Positions 51,417 to 61,071 of a stretch of DNA of 64,000 nt are shown here, one piece after another. The notes under the pieces were generated by a model. It was given only the letters and a program-made list of their open reading frames with translations. It was not told the origin of the DNA and did not search any database. Both the position numbers and the translations under genes were made by a program. The stretch is from Pseudomonadota bacterium (GTDB taxonomy: Bacteria; Desulfobacterota; Desulfarculia; Desulfarculales; Desulfarculaceae): NCBI GenBank assembly GCA_018902755.1, contig JAHIQI010000044.1:1-64000 (forward strand). Reading direction: 5' to 3'. Each line of letters starts with the position of its first letter. Position 1 is the first letter of the stretch.

Positions 51417-52472
51417 ATGCCCAAAAAGGCAAAACAGGTGACGATCAAGGACATAGCGCGCATCGCCGAGGTGTCCGCTTCCACCGTCTCCCTGGTGCTT
51501 AACAACAAAAAGGGCATCGGCAAGGAAACCAGGTACCGCATTCTTCGGATAGCAAAAGAGCTAAATTATACCCCCAACCTATTGGCCCGCTCCCTGGCCA
51601 AACAGCACACCGACATAATCGCCGTGACCATCCTCCAGACCCGCAACGCCCTGTTCATGGAGATCGCCGCCGGGGTGGAAGAGGTCCTCAAGGATCGCGG
51701 CTATTCCATGAACATGGTTTCCACCTTTGACGACCCCGACCTGGAGACCAAGGAGTTGGCCAGCGCCCGGGCCCGGGGCGTGGATGGGTTTTTGGTCTCC
51801 TCGGCTTTGCTGGAGAGCCCGGGCATCCGCCTGTTGGTGGAGGACCAGGTGCCCCTGGTTTCGGTGCTGCGCCGGGTGCCGGGGCTGGCCAATCTCAACT
51901 ACGCCATGGAGGACAGCTTCAAGGGAGGCTACCTCGCGGCCGAGCACCTCATCAAACTGGGCCACAAGCGCATCGCCATCTTGAAGGGCCATTCTTGGAC
52001 CACCACGGGCAGCGGACGGCTGGATGGCGCTATTGACGCCATGAAAGAGCACCGTATTCCCGTCAACGAAAAATTGATAATTCCGGGGAACTTTTCCAAG
52101 GAACCCGCCTACTTGTCAACCTTGGCCATGTTCAAGGGACTTTCGGAAAAGGAGATGCCCACCGCCATTTACGCCTGCAACGACGACATGGCCATGGGCG
52201 CCTACGAAGCCATCCTGGACAGCGGCCTGCGGGTTCCCGAAGACATCGCCTTGGTGGGCTTCAATAACGCGGCCTACACCTCCCTGCAAACCGTGAGCCT
52301 GACCACTATCGACGTGCAGGCCCACGAAATGGGCCGCTTGGGGGCGGAGCGGCTCATCGACATGATTAACCGGAAGAGGGGCTACGGCAAGCCTCTCCAG
52401 GTAGTCATGGAGCCGAAACTAATCGTACGCAAGAGCTGTGGATATCAGGCTGGCGCCGTGGCCTCTTCATGA
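51417..52472 (+). CDS. LacI-family transcriptional regulator
   Basis: 351 residues. N-terminal HTH VTIKDIARIAEVSASTVSLVLNN (about 8-30) and hinge LNYTPNLLARSLA, then a periplasmic-binding-type effector domain (FMEIAAGVEEVLKDRGYSM, GHKRIAILKG, YACNDDMAMGAYEAI, VALVGFNNAAY-like). Upstream are four tandem palindromic operators on its own promoter. It is 53 bp before the molybdenum hydroxylase genes, so it probably represses the whole operon until an unknown effector appears, presumably a sugar-like acid or the pathway substrate. Its ribosome binding site is weak. Confidence 0.92.
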   Translation: MPKKAKQVTIKDIARIAEVSASTVSLVLNNKKGIGKETRYRILRIAKELNYTPNLLARSLAKQHTDIIAVTILQTRNALFMEIAAGVEEVLKDRGYSMNMVSTFDDPDLETKELASARARGVDGFLVSSALLESPGIRLLVEDQVPLVSVLRRVPGLANLNYAMEDSFKGGYLAAEHLIKLGHKRIAILKGHSWTTTGSGRLDGAIDAMKEHRIPVNEKLIIPGNFSKEPAYLSTLAMFKGLSEKEMPTAIYACNDDMAMGAYEAILDSGLRVPEDIALVGFNNAAYTSLQTVSLTTIDVQAHEMGRLGAERLIDMINRKRGYGKPLQVVMEPKLIVRKSCGYQAGAVASS

Positions 52473-52525
52473 GAGCGCCGCTAATTTCGGCCTAAGGCTC
52501 GGGGCCGTTTAAAAGGATTTGGATT

Positions 52526-53449
52526 ATGGCATTACCCTTTGAAAAGCTGCATTGGTACAGCAAGCTGGAGGTGGCCGATTATCTGGTGCCCACCAGCCTG
52601 CCCCAGGCCCTGGACATGCTGGCCGCCCATGGGGGCCGGGCCAGAGTCATCGCCGGGGGCACCGATGTCATCCCGGAGCTGCGCAGCCGCAAGCTTGCGG
52701 TCTCGGCTCTGGTGGACGTCTCCCGCTTGCCGGACATGAACGCCATCGAGAGCGACGGAGCGGATATCCTCATCGGCGGCGGGGTGACCCACGCCCAGGC
52801 CGCCGCCTCCCCCTTGATCCAAGACAAGGCCGGGCTTCTGGCCACCGGCTGCGGATGGGTGGGCTCTCCCCAGATCCGCAACGTGGCCACCCTGGCCGGC
52901 AACCTGGTCAGCGGCCAGCCGGCGGCGGACGCCTCGGTGCCGCTGTTGGCCCTGGACGCCGAGGTGACCATCGCCTCCGCCGAGGGCCTGCGGGTGGTGC
53001 CCTTGAGCGAGTTCTTCCAGGGCGTGGGCAAAACTGTCCTGGACAGCAGCCGCGAAATCCTCACCTCAATCCGCTTCAAGGCCTTGGGCGCCAAGCAGGG
53101 CTCGGCCTATTTACGCCTGGGTAAGCGCAAGGCCATGACCCTGCCCATGCTGGTCTGCGCGGTGGTGGCCACCGCCGGCCAGGACGGCCGCAGCATCCAG
53201 TCGGCGGCCATCGCCCTGGGTCCCGTGGCCCCGGTGCCCTTCCGGGAGCGCTCCGCGGAGCAGTTCGTGGCGGGCAAGCCGGCCACCCCCGAGACCCTGG
53301 CCCAGGCGGCGGAAACCGCCACCGCCCAATGCACCCCCCGCGATAGTCTCCTGCGGGGCTCCTGCGACTACCGCACCGAGATGGTCAAGGTGTTCGTGCG
53401 CCGAGGCCTGGCCGCCGCCCTGACCCAGGCCGGCTGCACCATTGGATAG
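52526..53449 (+). CDS. Molybdenum hydroxylase FAD-binding subunit (CoxM/XdhB-like)
   Basis: 307 residues. The FAD motif is AGGTDVIPELRSRKL (usual G-G-T-D/N), then IRNVATLAGNLVSGQPAADASVPLLAL and a C-terminal CO-dehydrogenase flavoprotein domain with YLRLGKRKAMTLPML. In the M-S-L order typical of these three-subunit enzymes it passes electrons from the 2Fe-2S subunit to an acceptor. AAAAGGA precedes the ATG. The end overlaps the open frame of the small subunit. Confidence 0.92.
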   Translation: MALPFEKLHWYSKLEVADYLVPTSLPQALDMLAAHGGRARVIAGGTDVIPELRSRKLAVSALVDVSRLPDMNAIESDGADILIGGGVTHAQAAASPLIQDKAGLLATGCGWVGSPQIRNVATLAGNLVSGQPAADASVPLLALDAEVTIASAEGLRVVPLSEFFQGVGKTVLDSSREILTSIRFKALGAKQGSAYLRLGKRKAMTLPMLVCAVVATAGQDGRSIQSAAIALGPVAPVPFRERSAEQFVAGKPATPETLAQAAETATAQCTPRDSLLRGSCDYRTEMVKVFVRRGLAAALTQAGCTIG

Positions 53450-53459
53450 GGAGAAACTC

Positions 53460-53933
53460 ATGAGCACTATGGAGCTTTCTTTCAAGCTCAACGGCCGGGC
53501 CCTCACCCTGAACGTGGCCCCTGACACCCTGATGGTGGACCTGTTGCGCGAAGACCTGGGCCTTACCGGCACCAAGGCCGGCTGCCGCGAAGGCGAGTGC
53601 GGGGCCTGCACCATCCTGGTGGACGGCACGCCCATGAACTCCTGCCTGATGCCGGCCCTGAAGGTCCAGGGGCGCGAGATCACCACCATCGAGGGCCTGG
53701 AAAAGGCCGACGGCAGCCTCGAGGTCCTGCAAGAGGCCTTCATGGGCGAAGGCGCTTCCCAGTGCGGTTTCTGCACTCCGGGCATGATCCTGACCGCCAC
53801 CGCCCTCTTGAAACAAAACCCCGACCCGGACGAGGGCGAGATTCGCCAAGCCCTTTCCGGGGTGCTTTGCCGCTGCACCGGCTACCGCAAGATCGTGCAG
53901 GCTGTCAAGGCCGCGGCCAAGGCCCGGGCCTAG
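53460..53933 (+). CDS. Molybdenum hydroxylase 2Fe-2S subunit (CoxS/XdhC-like)
   Basis: 157 residues with both [2Fe-2S] sites: plant-type C42/C47/C50/C62 (CREGECGACTILVDG) and the C102/C105/C137/C139 cluster (QCGFCTPGM ... LCRCTGY) near the molybdopterin. ATG 53460 is preferred with AGGGAG 6 nt upstream; the frame is open to 53442 inside the FAD subunit gene. Confidence 0.94.
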   Translation: MSTMELSFKLNGRALTLNVAPDTLMVDLLREDLGLTGTKAGCREGECGACTILVDGTPMNSCLMPALKVQGREITTIEGLEKADGSLEVLQEAFMGEGASQCGFCTPGMILTATALLKQNPDPDEGEIRQALSGVLCRCTGYRKIVQAVKAAAKARA

Positions 53934-53965
53934 GCCGCCGCACACCCTACTAGGGGAAGGTCGCA

Positions 53966-56362
53966 ATGCAAGACAAGATGCAGGACAAGAACAAGACCCA
54001 AGTGCTGACCAAGGCGCGCACCGGCCTGGAGCACCTGATAAAGACAGCCGGCAAAAGCCTGACCGTTGCCGGCACCTCGGTGGCCCGCCGCGACGACCCC
54101 CTCAAGGTCACCGGCAAGCTCAAGTACGGGGCCGACTATCCGGACGAGGGCTTCCTCTACGGCAAGATTCTGCGCAGCCCCCACCCCCACGCGCTTATCA
54201 AGTCCATCAACACCAAGAAGGCCAAGGAACTGGAGGGCGTGGTGGCGGTGCTCACCGCCGAGGACGTGCCCGGCCGCAACGGCTTCGGGGCCATCATCCC
54301 CGACCAGCCGGTCATCTGCGGCGACAAGGTTCGCTTCATCGGCGACGGCGTCGCCCTGGTGGCCGCGGAGAGCGAAAAGATCGCCCATGAGGCCTTGAAG
54401 CTCATCGAGGTGGATTACGAGCCCCTGCCCGCGCTGTTCGATCCCCGCGACGCCATGGCCGAGGGAGCGCCCAAGATTCACGAGAGCGGCAACCTGCTCT
54501 CCGACGACAAGATGGTCAAAGGCGACGTGGACGCTGGCTTCGCCGAGGCCGACGTGATCCTGGAGCGCACCTATCAGGTGCCCTTCCTGGAGCACGCCTA
54601 CCTGGAGCCGGACACCACCATGGCCAGGCTTCAGCCCGATGGGGTGATGCTGGTGGAAGGCCCCATGCAGGCTCCCTTCACCACTCGGCGCAACGTGGCC
54701 CCGGTGCTGGGCATCCCCATCAACCAGGTGCGGGTGCGCCAGATCCACATGGGCGGCGGCTTCGGGGGCAAGGAAGACTCGCCCATCGACATCGGCTGCC
54801 GCGCGGCGGTATTGGCCTGGCACACCGGCCGCCCGGTGAAGATAAGCCTGGAGCGCGAGGAGATCACCATCCAGACCGCCAAGCGCCACCCCATGATTAT
54901 GGAGCTAAAGGTAGGGGCCAAGAAGGACGGGACCCTCACCGCTTTCCAGGGGGTGATCTACGACGAGCAGGGGGCTTATGCTTCCCTGGGGCCCAAGATC
55001 CCACCGGCCGGCGGTTCTCACGTGCACGCCATGGTCATGATGCCCGGCCCCTATGAGATACCCAACGTCAAGGTGGACGCCTACCTGGTCTACACCAACC
55101 ATCCCTACGGCGGGGCCATGCGCGGCTTCGGCGCGCCCCAGGTGCACATCGCCCATGAGCAGATGATGGACGAGTTGGCCGCCGAGTTGGGTATCAGCGC
55201 GGTGGACATCCGCCGCAAGAACGCCTTCAAGCTTGGCTCGGCCACGGCCACCGGCCAGGTGCTGAACCAGAGCGTGGGCCTCCGGGAGACCCTGGAAGCA
55301 TGCGCCGAGCGCTTCGACTGGGACCGCCGTTTGGCCGAGTGCGGCTGGGTGGACCAAGCCAAGACCAAGCGCCGGGGAGTGGGCGTGGCCATGGGCTGGT
55401 ACCGCACCAGCATCGGCACCAACGGCGACGGCTGCGGCGCGGCGGTGCACGTGCACGAGGACGGCTCGGTGCTGCTTTACTCGGGAATTACCGAGATGGG
55501 CCAAGGCGCCTTCACCGTGCTGCCCCAAATCTGCGCCGAGGAGTTGGGCATCGAGCCGGGGGACGTGCGCATTGTGCAGCCGGACACCGACCTGGTGCCC
55601 GAGTCCGGACCCACCGTGGGCAGCCGCTCCACCACCCTGATGGGCAACGCCATCATTCTGGCCGCCCGCCAGGTGAAGGAGTCGCTCCTGGACACCGCCT
55701 CCATGATGCTTATGGTGCCCACCGAGCGCCTGGAGGCCCGGGGCCGCAAGATCTACGACCGCGAGAACCCGGGCAAGAGCCTGGGTTTCGCGGCGGTGGC
55801 CGCCCGGACCATGGCCTCGGGCAAGCGCATGATCGGCCAGGGCTGGTGGACTCCACCCCCGCCCAGCCTGGACGGCCACACCGGCCAGGGCAGCCCCTAC
55901 CACGTTTACACCTACTCCACCCACATGGTGCAGTTGGTGGTTGACGTGGAGACCGGCGAGGTGGCCCTGGAGGACTACGTGGCCGCCTTCGACGTGGGCA
56001 AGGCCATCAACCCCAAGGCCCTGGAGGGTCAGATCGAGGGCGGGGTGGCCATGGGCCTGGGCTACGCCCTGATGGAAGAGGTGGTTCTGGATCATGGGGT
56101 GACCCAGAATCCCAGCCTACAAGGCTACCTCATCCCCACCATGCTCGATGTCCCAGATATCCAGCCCTTGATTCTTGAAGTGCCCAACGAGATGGGGCCC
56201 TACGGGGCCAAGGGCATCGGCGAGATGCCCAACATCCCGGCCACTCCGGCCATCCTGAACGCCATCGCCCATGCATCCGGAGGCCGGGTGAGCCGTTTGC
56301 CGGCCGATCCGGAGAAGGTCTTCTGGGCCATTCGCGAGGCCGGCGGGCCGCCCCAGGCCTAG
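53966..56362 (+). CDS. Molybdenum hydroxylase catalytic subunit (xanthine dehydrogenase/CoxL family)
   Basis: 798 residues. An extension of about 35 residues precedes the hammerhead domain (VARRDDPLKVTGKLKYGADYP). Mo-site segments: MGGGFGGKEDSP, GGAMRGFGAPQVHIAHE (the A-M-R-G-F-G-x-P-Q loop of hydroxylases acting on aldehydes or heterocycles, not the AYRCSFR loop of CO dehydrogenase), ITEMGQGAFTVLPQI and the catalytic Glu in GAKGIGEMPN. So CO oxidation is unlikely and hydroxylation of an N-heterocycle or aldehyde is likely. The yqeB gene at the end of the cluster hints at a selenium-dependent enzyme; no in-frame UGA is present. Confidence 0.92.
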   Translation: MQDKMQDKNKTQVLTKARTGLEHLIKTAGKSLTVAGTSVARRDDPLKVTGKLKYGADYPDEGFLYGKILRSPHPHALIKSINTKKAKELEGVVAVLTAEDVPGRNGFGAIIPDQPVICGDKVRFIGDGVALVAAESEKIAHEALKLIEVDYEPLPALFDPRDAMAEGAPKIHESGNLLSDDKMVKGDVDAGFAEADVILERTYQVPFLEHAYLEPDTTMARLQPDGVMLVEGPMQAPFTTRRNVAPVLGIPINQVRVRQIHMGGGFGGKEDSPIDIGCRAAVLAWHTGRPVKISLEREEITIQTAKRHPMIMELKVGAKKDGTLTAFQGVIYDEQGAYASLGPKIPPAGGSHVHAMVMMPGPYEIPNVKVDAYLVYTNHPYGGAMRGFGAPQVHIAHEQMMDELAAELGISAVDIRRKNAFKLGSATATGQVLNQSVGLRETLEACAERFDWDRRLAECGWVDQAKTKRRGVGVAMGWYRTSIGTNGDGCGAAVHVHEDGSVLLYSGITEMGQGAFTVLPQICAEELGIEPGDVRIVQPDTDLVPESGPTVGSRSTTLMGNAIILAARQVKESLLDTASMMLMVPTERLEARGRKIYDRENPGKSLGFAAVAARTMASGKRMIGQGWWTPPPPSLDGHTGQGSPYHVYTYSTHMVQLVVDVETGEVALEDYVAAFDVGKAINPKALEGQIEGGVAMGLGYALMEEVVLDHGVTQNPSLQGYLIPTMLDVPDIQPLILEVPNEMGPYGAKGIGEMPNIPATPAILNAIAHASGGRVSRLPADPEKVFWAIREAGGPPQA

Positions 56363-56454
56363 GACCGGCCAGGGCCATAGCAAAAACGGCGTAAACGCGC
56401 CGCCTGAGAAACCAGAGTCTTGACCGTGAACCAGTATCCTAAGGGAGGGATAGT

Positions 56455-57705
56455 ATGAGACGCAAATGGATGATTCTTGCCACCTGCCTGGCGGCCTTCA
56501 GCCTGCTGCTGGCCGTGCCCGGCATCGGGACGGCGGCGGCTCCGGACAAGATAAAGATCGGCCTGATGTTCGGCCTCACCGGCCCCGCATCGCCCATCGG
56601 TCCGGTGCAGATGAAAGGCGCCCAGATGGCCATCGACGAGGTCAACGCAGCCGGCGGCGTAATGCTGAACGGCAAGAAGGTCCCCGTAGTGGCCGTGGTC
56701 AAGGACGACGAGACCAAGGGCGACGTGGCGGTCCGGCGCTTCAAGGAGCTGCGCAACGAGGATAAGGTCGTGGGCATCGTGGGCTCCACCTTCGCGGGCA
56801 TCGCCAAGGCGCTCAACAACCAGGTCATGAACATGCCCATCCCCTACATCAGCGCCTGCGTGGCCCCCATGGACATGTTCGAAAAGGGCAAGCTGGCCCC
56901 GACCACCTTCGGCATCCACGGCACCGCCTACTCCATCGGCTACTCCGGGGCGGCCTACATCGCCACCAAGCTTAAGCTGAAGAAGGTCTACTTCCTGGCC
57001 CCGGCCTACTCCTTTGGCCGCGACCAGTACATGGGCGCCAAGGCGGCCTTTGACAAGTACGGCGTCACCGTGATCTACGACGAGGCCCCGGTCAAGACCG
57101 CCGACTACACCCCCTACATCCAGAAGATCGCCCAGGCCAAGCCGGACATCTGCATGATGGCCCAGTGGGGCACCGGCGCCATTCAGGTGCTCAAGCAAGC
57201 TCACGAGCTGGGCCTGAACAAGAGCACCAAGATCTGGTTCAACTGGATGACCAACGTCTTCGGCAGCGGCGTCCCCGCCGAGGCCCTGGAAGGCGTCTAC
57301 AGCCTGATGAGCTGGTACTGGAACCTGGAAGGCTTCGCCGATCCCGCAGTCGTGGCCGAGGGCAAGGCCTTCGTGGACAAGTACACCAAGGTCTACGGCG
57401 AGCCGCCGGACCCCTACGCCGGCATGGCCTACGTGGGTTGCAAGGAGCTTATCCGCGGCATCACCCAGGCCCAGAGCACCGACCCCATGAAGATCGCCGC
57501 AGCCATTATGGCCAAGCCCACCTTCCCCACCATGAAGGGCCCGGGCACCTGGCGCATCGACCACCAACCGGTGTTCAAATACGGCGCTTTCGTGGTCGTG
57601 GGTAAGAGCGCGGCCGAGCGCAAGGGCAAGTGGGACCTGGTCAAGGTCATCGGAGCCTACACCGGCGACGACTACCTGCCCTCCCTCAAGACCGAAGGCT
57701 ACTAG
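56455..57705 (+). CDS. ABC transporter substrate-binding protein, branched-chain type (second system)
   Basis: 416 residues with a signal peptide (WMILATCLAAFSLLLAVPGIGTAAA) and the periplasmic LivK-type fold: IKIGLMFGLTGPASPIGPVQMKGAQMA, IDEVNAAGGVMLNGKKVPVVAVVKDDETKGDVAVRRF-like start and GTAYSIGYSGAAYIA. It differs markedly from the receptor at 26110, so a different ligand is expected. AGGGAGG precedes the ATG. A GC hairpin follows, then the ATPase genes. It lies 92 bp after the hydroxylase genes, so the imported compound may be the hydroxylase substrate. Confidence 0.9.
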   Translation: MRRKWMILATCLAAFSLLLAVPGIGTAAAPDKIKIGLMFGLTGPASPIGPVQMKGAQMAIDEVNAAGGVMLNGKKVPVVAVVKDDETKGDVAVRRFKELRNEDKVVGIVGSTFAGIAKALNNQVMNMPIPYISACVAPMDMFEKGKLAPTTFGIHGTAYSIGYSGAAYIATKLKLKKVYFLAPAYSFGRDQYMGAKAAFDKYGVTVIYDEAPVKTADYTPYIQKIAQAKPDICMMAQWGTGAIQVLKQAHELGLNKSTKIWFNWMTNVFGSGVPAEALEGVYSLMSWYWNLEGFADPAVVAEGKAFVDKYTKVYGEPPDPYAGMAYVGCKELIRGITQAQSTDPMKIAAAIMAKPTFPTMKGPGTWRIDHQPVFKYGAFVVVGKSAAERKGKWDLVKVIGAYTGDDYLPSLKTEGY

Positions 57706-57722
57706 GCCGAAGCATCCCAACC

Positions 57723-57749
57723 CGGGGGGGCGGGCTTTCCGCCCCCCCG
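57723..57749 (+). terminator. Hairpin after the second substrate-binding protein gene
   Basis: CGGGGGGGCGG (57723-57733), loop GCTTT, CCGCCCCCCCG (57739-57749): perfect 11-bp stem, TTTA after. Same position and style as the hairpin at 27423 in the first Liv operon. Confidence 0.55.
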
Positions 57750-57775
57750 TTTACCAACGAGCCGGATGAGGAATC

Positions 57776-58546
57776 ATGGGCGAGCCCATACTGGCAACCA
57801 GCGGTGTCACCAAGCGCTTTGACGGATTGGTGGCGGTGGACGACATCACCTATGAAGTCGCCGAAGGCGAGACTGCGGGCATCATCGGCCCCAACGGCGC
57901 CGGCAAGTCCACCTTCTTCAACCTGTTGACCGGATATTTCAAGCCCAGCCAGGGGCAGGTTTATTTCCGGGGCCGCGACGTGACCGTGTTGCCCTCCTAC
58001 CAGAGGGTCATGCTGGGCATCGCCCGCACCTTTCAGTTGGTCAGCGTCTTCGACTCCATGACCGTGATGGAGAACATGATGCTGGCCAGGGTGCGCCAGG
58101 GCCCCGATTACGACTCCAAGCTGCGCTTCTTTTTTAAGAACGTGCACTACAAGGGCTTGGAGCGGGAGTGCGGGGAGGCCCTGGAGACTCTGGGTATCGC
58201 CGGCAAGGCCGACACCCTGACCGCCGACATGGGCTACGGCGAAAAGCGGGAGCTGGAAATAGCCATCGCCCTGTCGCTGAACCCCAAGATCCTGCTCTTG
58301 GACGAGCCCTTCGCCGGCCTGAGCCTGGTGGACATCGCCCACATCTCGGAAGTCATCAAGAAGATCAAGGGCAAGTTCACCATCGTCATCATCGAGCACA
58401 AGATCTCCAAGTTGATGGACCTGGTGGAAAGCCTGTGCGTCATCAACGAAGGGGCCCTGGTGTGCAACGGCAACCCCCAGGAAGTCATCTGCGACGCCAA
58501 GGTCAAGGCGTGCTACTGGGGCAAGGAAGACATGGTATGTTACTGA
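57776..58546 (+). CDS. livG: ABC transporter ATPase (LivG type, second system)
   Basis: 256 residues. Walker A GPNGAGKST, IARTFQLVSVFDSMTVMENMMLA, degenerate signature ADMGYGEKRELEIAIAL in place of LSGGQ, Walker B LLLDEPFAGLS and IIEHKI. GAGGA precedes the ATG. Its last ten bases overlap the livF start region. Confidence 0.92.
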   Translation: MGEPILATSGVTKRFDGLVAVDDITYEVAEGETAGIIGPNGAGKSTFFNLLTGYFKPSQGQVYFRGRDVTVLPSYQRVMLGIARTFQLVSVFDSMTVMENMMLARVRQGPDYDSKLRFFFKNVHYKGLERECGEALETLGIAGKADTLTADMGYGEKRELEIAIALSLNPKILLLDEPFAGLSLVDIAHISEVIKKIKGKFTIVIIEHKISKLMDLVESLCVINEGALVCNGNPQEVICDAKVKACYWGKEDMVCY

Positions 58547-59229
58547 GCGTCGACAATCTCGACGTCCGCTACGGCCACGCCCAGGTCCTGCACGATGTGT
58601 CCATGCATCTGAATCAGGGGGAACTGGTGTGCGTGGTGGGCCGCAACGGCGCGGGCAAGACCACCCTGCTGAAAACCATCGGCGGTTTCATGAAGCCGGC
58701 GGCGGGGTCGGTTAATTTCCAGGGTAAGCGCATCGACGGCCAGCCCCTGGAGCAGGTGGCCCTGTCGGGGCTCAAGTACGTCTACCAGGACAAGCGGGTC
58801 TTCGGCGAGCTTACGGTGCGTGAAAACATCGAGCTGGCCGCCTATCCCAGCCACGAGAGTCTGGATCAGGCCATCGCCAAGGTGGTGGCCATCCATCCCA
58901 AGATGCAAAAGCTCCTGGACGCCAAGGCCAAGGGCCTCTCCGGCGGGGAGCGCCAGATCCTCTTGATCGGGCGGGCGCTCATCGGCGACCCCAAGTTGCT
59001 TTTGATCGACGAGCCCACCGAAGGCCTGGCCGCCATCATCATCGGCGAGATCATCAACATCCTGGCCGCCATGAAATCCAAGATCACCATGGTGGTGGTG
59101 GAGCAGAACCTGGCCACCGTCTCGCGCCTGGCCGACCGGGTCTACGTGATGAAGGAGGGGGTTTTCTCCCGGGAGATCACCGATCCTGAGATCATCGCCA
59201 ACCCGGCCGCCTACGAAGACGAGCTGTAG
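58537..59229 (+). CDS. livF: ABC transporter ATPase (LivF type, second system)
   Basis: 230 residues. Walker A GRNGAGKTT, VYQDKRVFGELTVRENIEL, signature LSGGERQILLIGRAL, Walker B LLLIDEPTEGL and VVVEQNL. The ATG at 58537 sits inside the end of livG in another frame, with GGAAGA upstream; the open frame further back lies within livG and is not used. Confidence 0.92.
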   Translation: MLLSVDNLDVRYGHAQVLHDVSMHLNQGELVCVVGRNGAGKTTLLKTIGGFMKPAAGSVNFQGKRIDGQPLEQVALSGLKYVYQDKRVFGELTVRENIELAAYPSHESLDQAIAKVVAIHPKMQKLLDAKAKGLSGGERQILLIGRALIGDPKLLLIDEPTEGLAAIIIGEIINILAAMKSKITMVVVEQNLATVSRLADRVYVMKEGVFSREITDPEIIANPAAYEDEL

Positions 59230-59247
59230 CCAACCAGGGGAATGCGT

Positions 59248-60168
59248 ATGTTCAGCAAGGTTGAGAAATATCCGGCCCTGACCCTGGCCCTGATCGCGGT
59301 GTCGTTTCTGATCTTCGGCTATTCCACCAGCCTGCCCAAGATCACCGACTTCATCATCTTCTGCATCTTCGTCATAGGATTTGACCTGCTCTACGGCCAC
59401 ATGGGTCAACTAAGCTTCGGCCACATGCTCTACCTGGGGGCCGGGGCCTACGGCTGCGGCATGTTCGCCTATCACGTCTACCCCGACCCGTTCCTGTCCC
59501 TATTGGTGGGCGTCCTGGTGGGGGCGGGCCTGGCCGCCATCTTGGGGCTGGTGGTGGTCAAGACCTCACACGCCGCCTTCGCCTTGTTGAACCTGGCCCT
59601 CAACGAGGTGGGGGCCTACCTGGTGTTGAGCCCTCTGCACACCTGGACCGGCGGCGAGGACGGCCTGAGCCTGTTTTTCAAAAGCTACGGCTTCATCAAC
59701 TTCAGCGACCGCACCTTCCGCTTCTACTTCTGTTTGGCGGCCCTTTTGCTGGTGGTCCTTCTGGTGGTGCGCTTGGTGCGCTCGCCCTACGGCATCCTGC
59801 TCAAGTCCATCAAAGAGAACGAAACCCGGGTCAAGTTCCTGGGCTACAACACCTACATGTACAAGTACGTTACCTTCATCATCTCCGGAGCCATCGTGGG
59901 CTTCTCCGGCGCCCTGACCAGCCTTAACTTGGCCTACTGCAACACCAGCCTCATGGCGCCCAGCCGCAACGTTGAGGTCATCTTCGCGGCGCTGATGGGC
60001 GGGGCGGGCAGTGTGCTGGGCGCGGTGGTGGGCGGCACCGCCTTCATGACCATCAGCAACTACCTGGCTTCCTACATCGTCCGCTGGGAAATGTTCCTGG
60101 GCGTGGCGCTGTTGGCCTTTGCATTCTGGTTCCGCAAGGGGATTTGGGGATATGCGCGAAAGTTGTAG
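59248..60168 (+). CDS. livM: ABC transporter permease (LivM type, second system)
   Basis: 306 residues, about eight or nine TM segments. Signatures: DLLYGHMGQLSFGHMLYLGAGAYG, coupling loop SIKENETRVKFLGYNTYMYKY and a late ALMGGAGSVLGAVVGGTAF. ATG 59248 has AGGGGA 6 nt upstream; ATG 59242 is too close. Here livM precedes livH, the reverse of the first system. Confidence 0.92.
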   Translation: MFSKVEKYPALTLALIAVSFLIFGYSTSLPKITDFIIFCIFVIGFDLLYGHMGQLSFGHMLYLGAGAYGCGMFAYHVYPDPFLSLLVGVLVGAGLAAILGLVVVKTSHAAFALLNLALNEVGAYLVLSPLHTWTGGEDGLSLFFKSYGFINFSDRTFRFYFCLAALLLVVLLVVRLVRSPYGILLKSIKENETRVKFLGYNTYMYKYVTFIISGAIVGFSGALTSLNLAYCNTSLMAPSRNVEVIFAALMGGAGSVLGAVVGGTAFMTISNYLASYIVRWEMFLGVALLAFAFWFRKGIWGYARKL

Positions 60169-60204
60169 CCACGGCGCCGAAGGACAAAGACGAGGCAGCA
60201 AGCC

Positions 60205-61056
60205 ATGATTAACTTCATCCAGTCCATACTTTACGGCCTGACCATAGGGGGCATCCTCTATATCATCTCCATCGGTCTGTCCCTGACCTTTGGGGCCATG
60301 GGCATAGTCAACTTCGCCCACGGGCTGATCTACGCGGTGGGGGCCTACGCTCTGTACAGCGTTGCCACCCTGCTGGGGGCCAATTTCCTGGTGGGCGCCT
60401 TGGCGGCCGTGGCGGTCTCCATTCCCCTGGCCTATCTCATAGAGCGCTTCATCATCAGGCGGCTCTACGGCCAGAGCATCGACTACGCCATCATCGCCAC
60501 CTATGCGGTGCTCTTGATCGGGGCCGACGCCCTCAAATGGTTTTTCGGGGCCAGCCCCCTGCCCATCAGCGATCCGGTGGGCGAGCTGTGGTACTTCGGC
60601 GGCCTGCAAATGCCGGCCTTCCGGGTCATCATCATCGCCCTGTCGGTGTTGGTCTTTTTAGGCCTGAGCCTGTTTTTCAAAAAGACCCTTGTGGGAAAAA
60701 TCGTGGTGGCCGGCCTGCAAGACCGCGAGGCGGTGCGCAGCCTGGGGATCAAGGTGGAGCGCTATTTCGCCATCGTGTTCGTCATTGGCAGCGCCCTGGC
60801 CGCCCTGGGCGGGGTGCTATACGCCCCCTTGTCCACCCTGGATCCCTACATGGGCTTCGAGATCATCATCCTTTGCTTCGCGGTGGTCATCGTGGGGGGG
60901 ATGGGCAACCTCCGGGGCACGGCCATCGCCGCCTTCACCCTGGGCATGGTCCACTCGCTTACCGCGGCCTATCTGGTGTCTTCGGCCGCGGACGCAATGG
61001 TCTACGTGGTAATGGCCGTGGTGCTCATCTTCCGGCCCATCGACGCGCCGGCTTAA
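60205..61056 (+). CDS. livH: ABC transporter permease (LivH type, second system)
   Basis: 283 residues, about eight TM segments. It begins INFIQSILYGLTIGGILYIISIGLSLTFGAMGIVNFAHG, the conserved LivH start. The coupling loop is LQDREAVRSLGIKVERYF and the end VIVGGMGNLRGTAIAAFTLG. It completes the importer; its stop is 15 bp before the isomerase start. Confidence 0.93.
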   Translation: MINFIQSILYGLTIGGILYIISIGLSLTFGAMGIVNFAHGLIYAVGAYALYSVATLLGANFLVGALAAVAVSIPLAYLIERFIIRRLYGQSIDYAIIATYAVLLIGADALKWFFGASPLPISDPVGELWYFGGLQMPAFRVIIIALSVLVFLGLSLFFKKTLVGKIVVAGLQDREAVRSLGIKVERYFAIVFVIGSALAALGGVLYAPLSTLDPYMGFEIIILCFAVVIVGGMGNLRGTAIAAFTLGMVHSLTAAYLVSSAADAMVYVVMAVVLIFRPIDAPA

Positions 61057-61071
61057 TTGGGAGTCAGCCCT

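Noticed and set aside
52526..56362. Carbon monoxide dehydrogenase (aerobic CoxMSL)
   Set aside because: Gene order matches, but the catalytic subunit has the AMRGFG loop instead of the AYRCSFR loop that marks CO dehydrogenase.
53966..56362. Selenocysteine in the molybdenum hydroxylase, suggested by yqeB
   Set aside because: The reading frame has no internal UGA. In YqeB-associated enzymes the selenium is thought to be a labile ligand of the cofactor, not selenocysteine.
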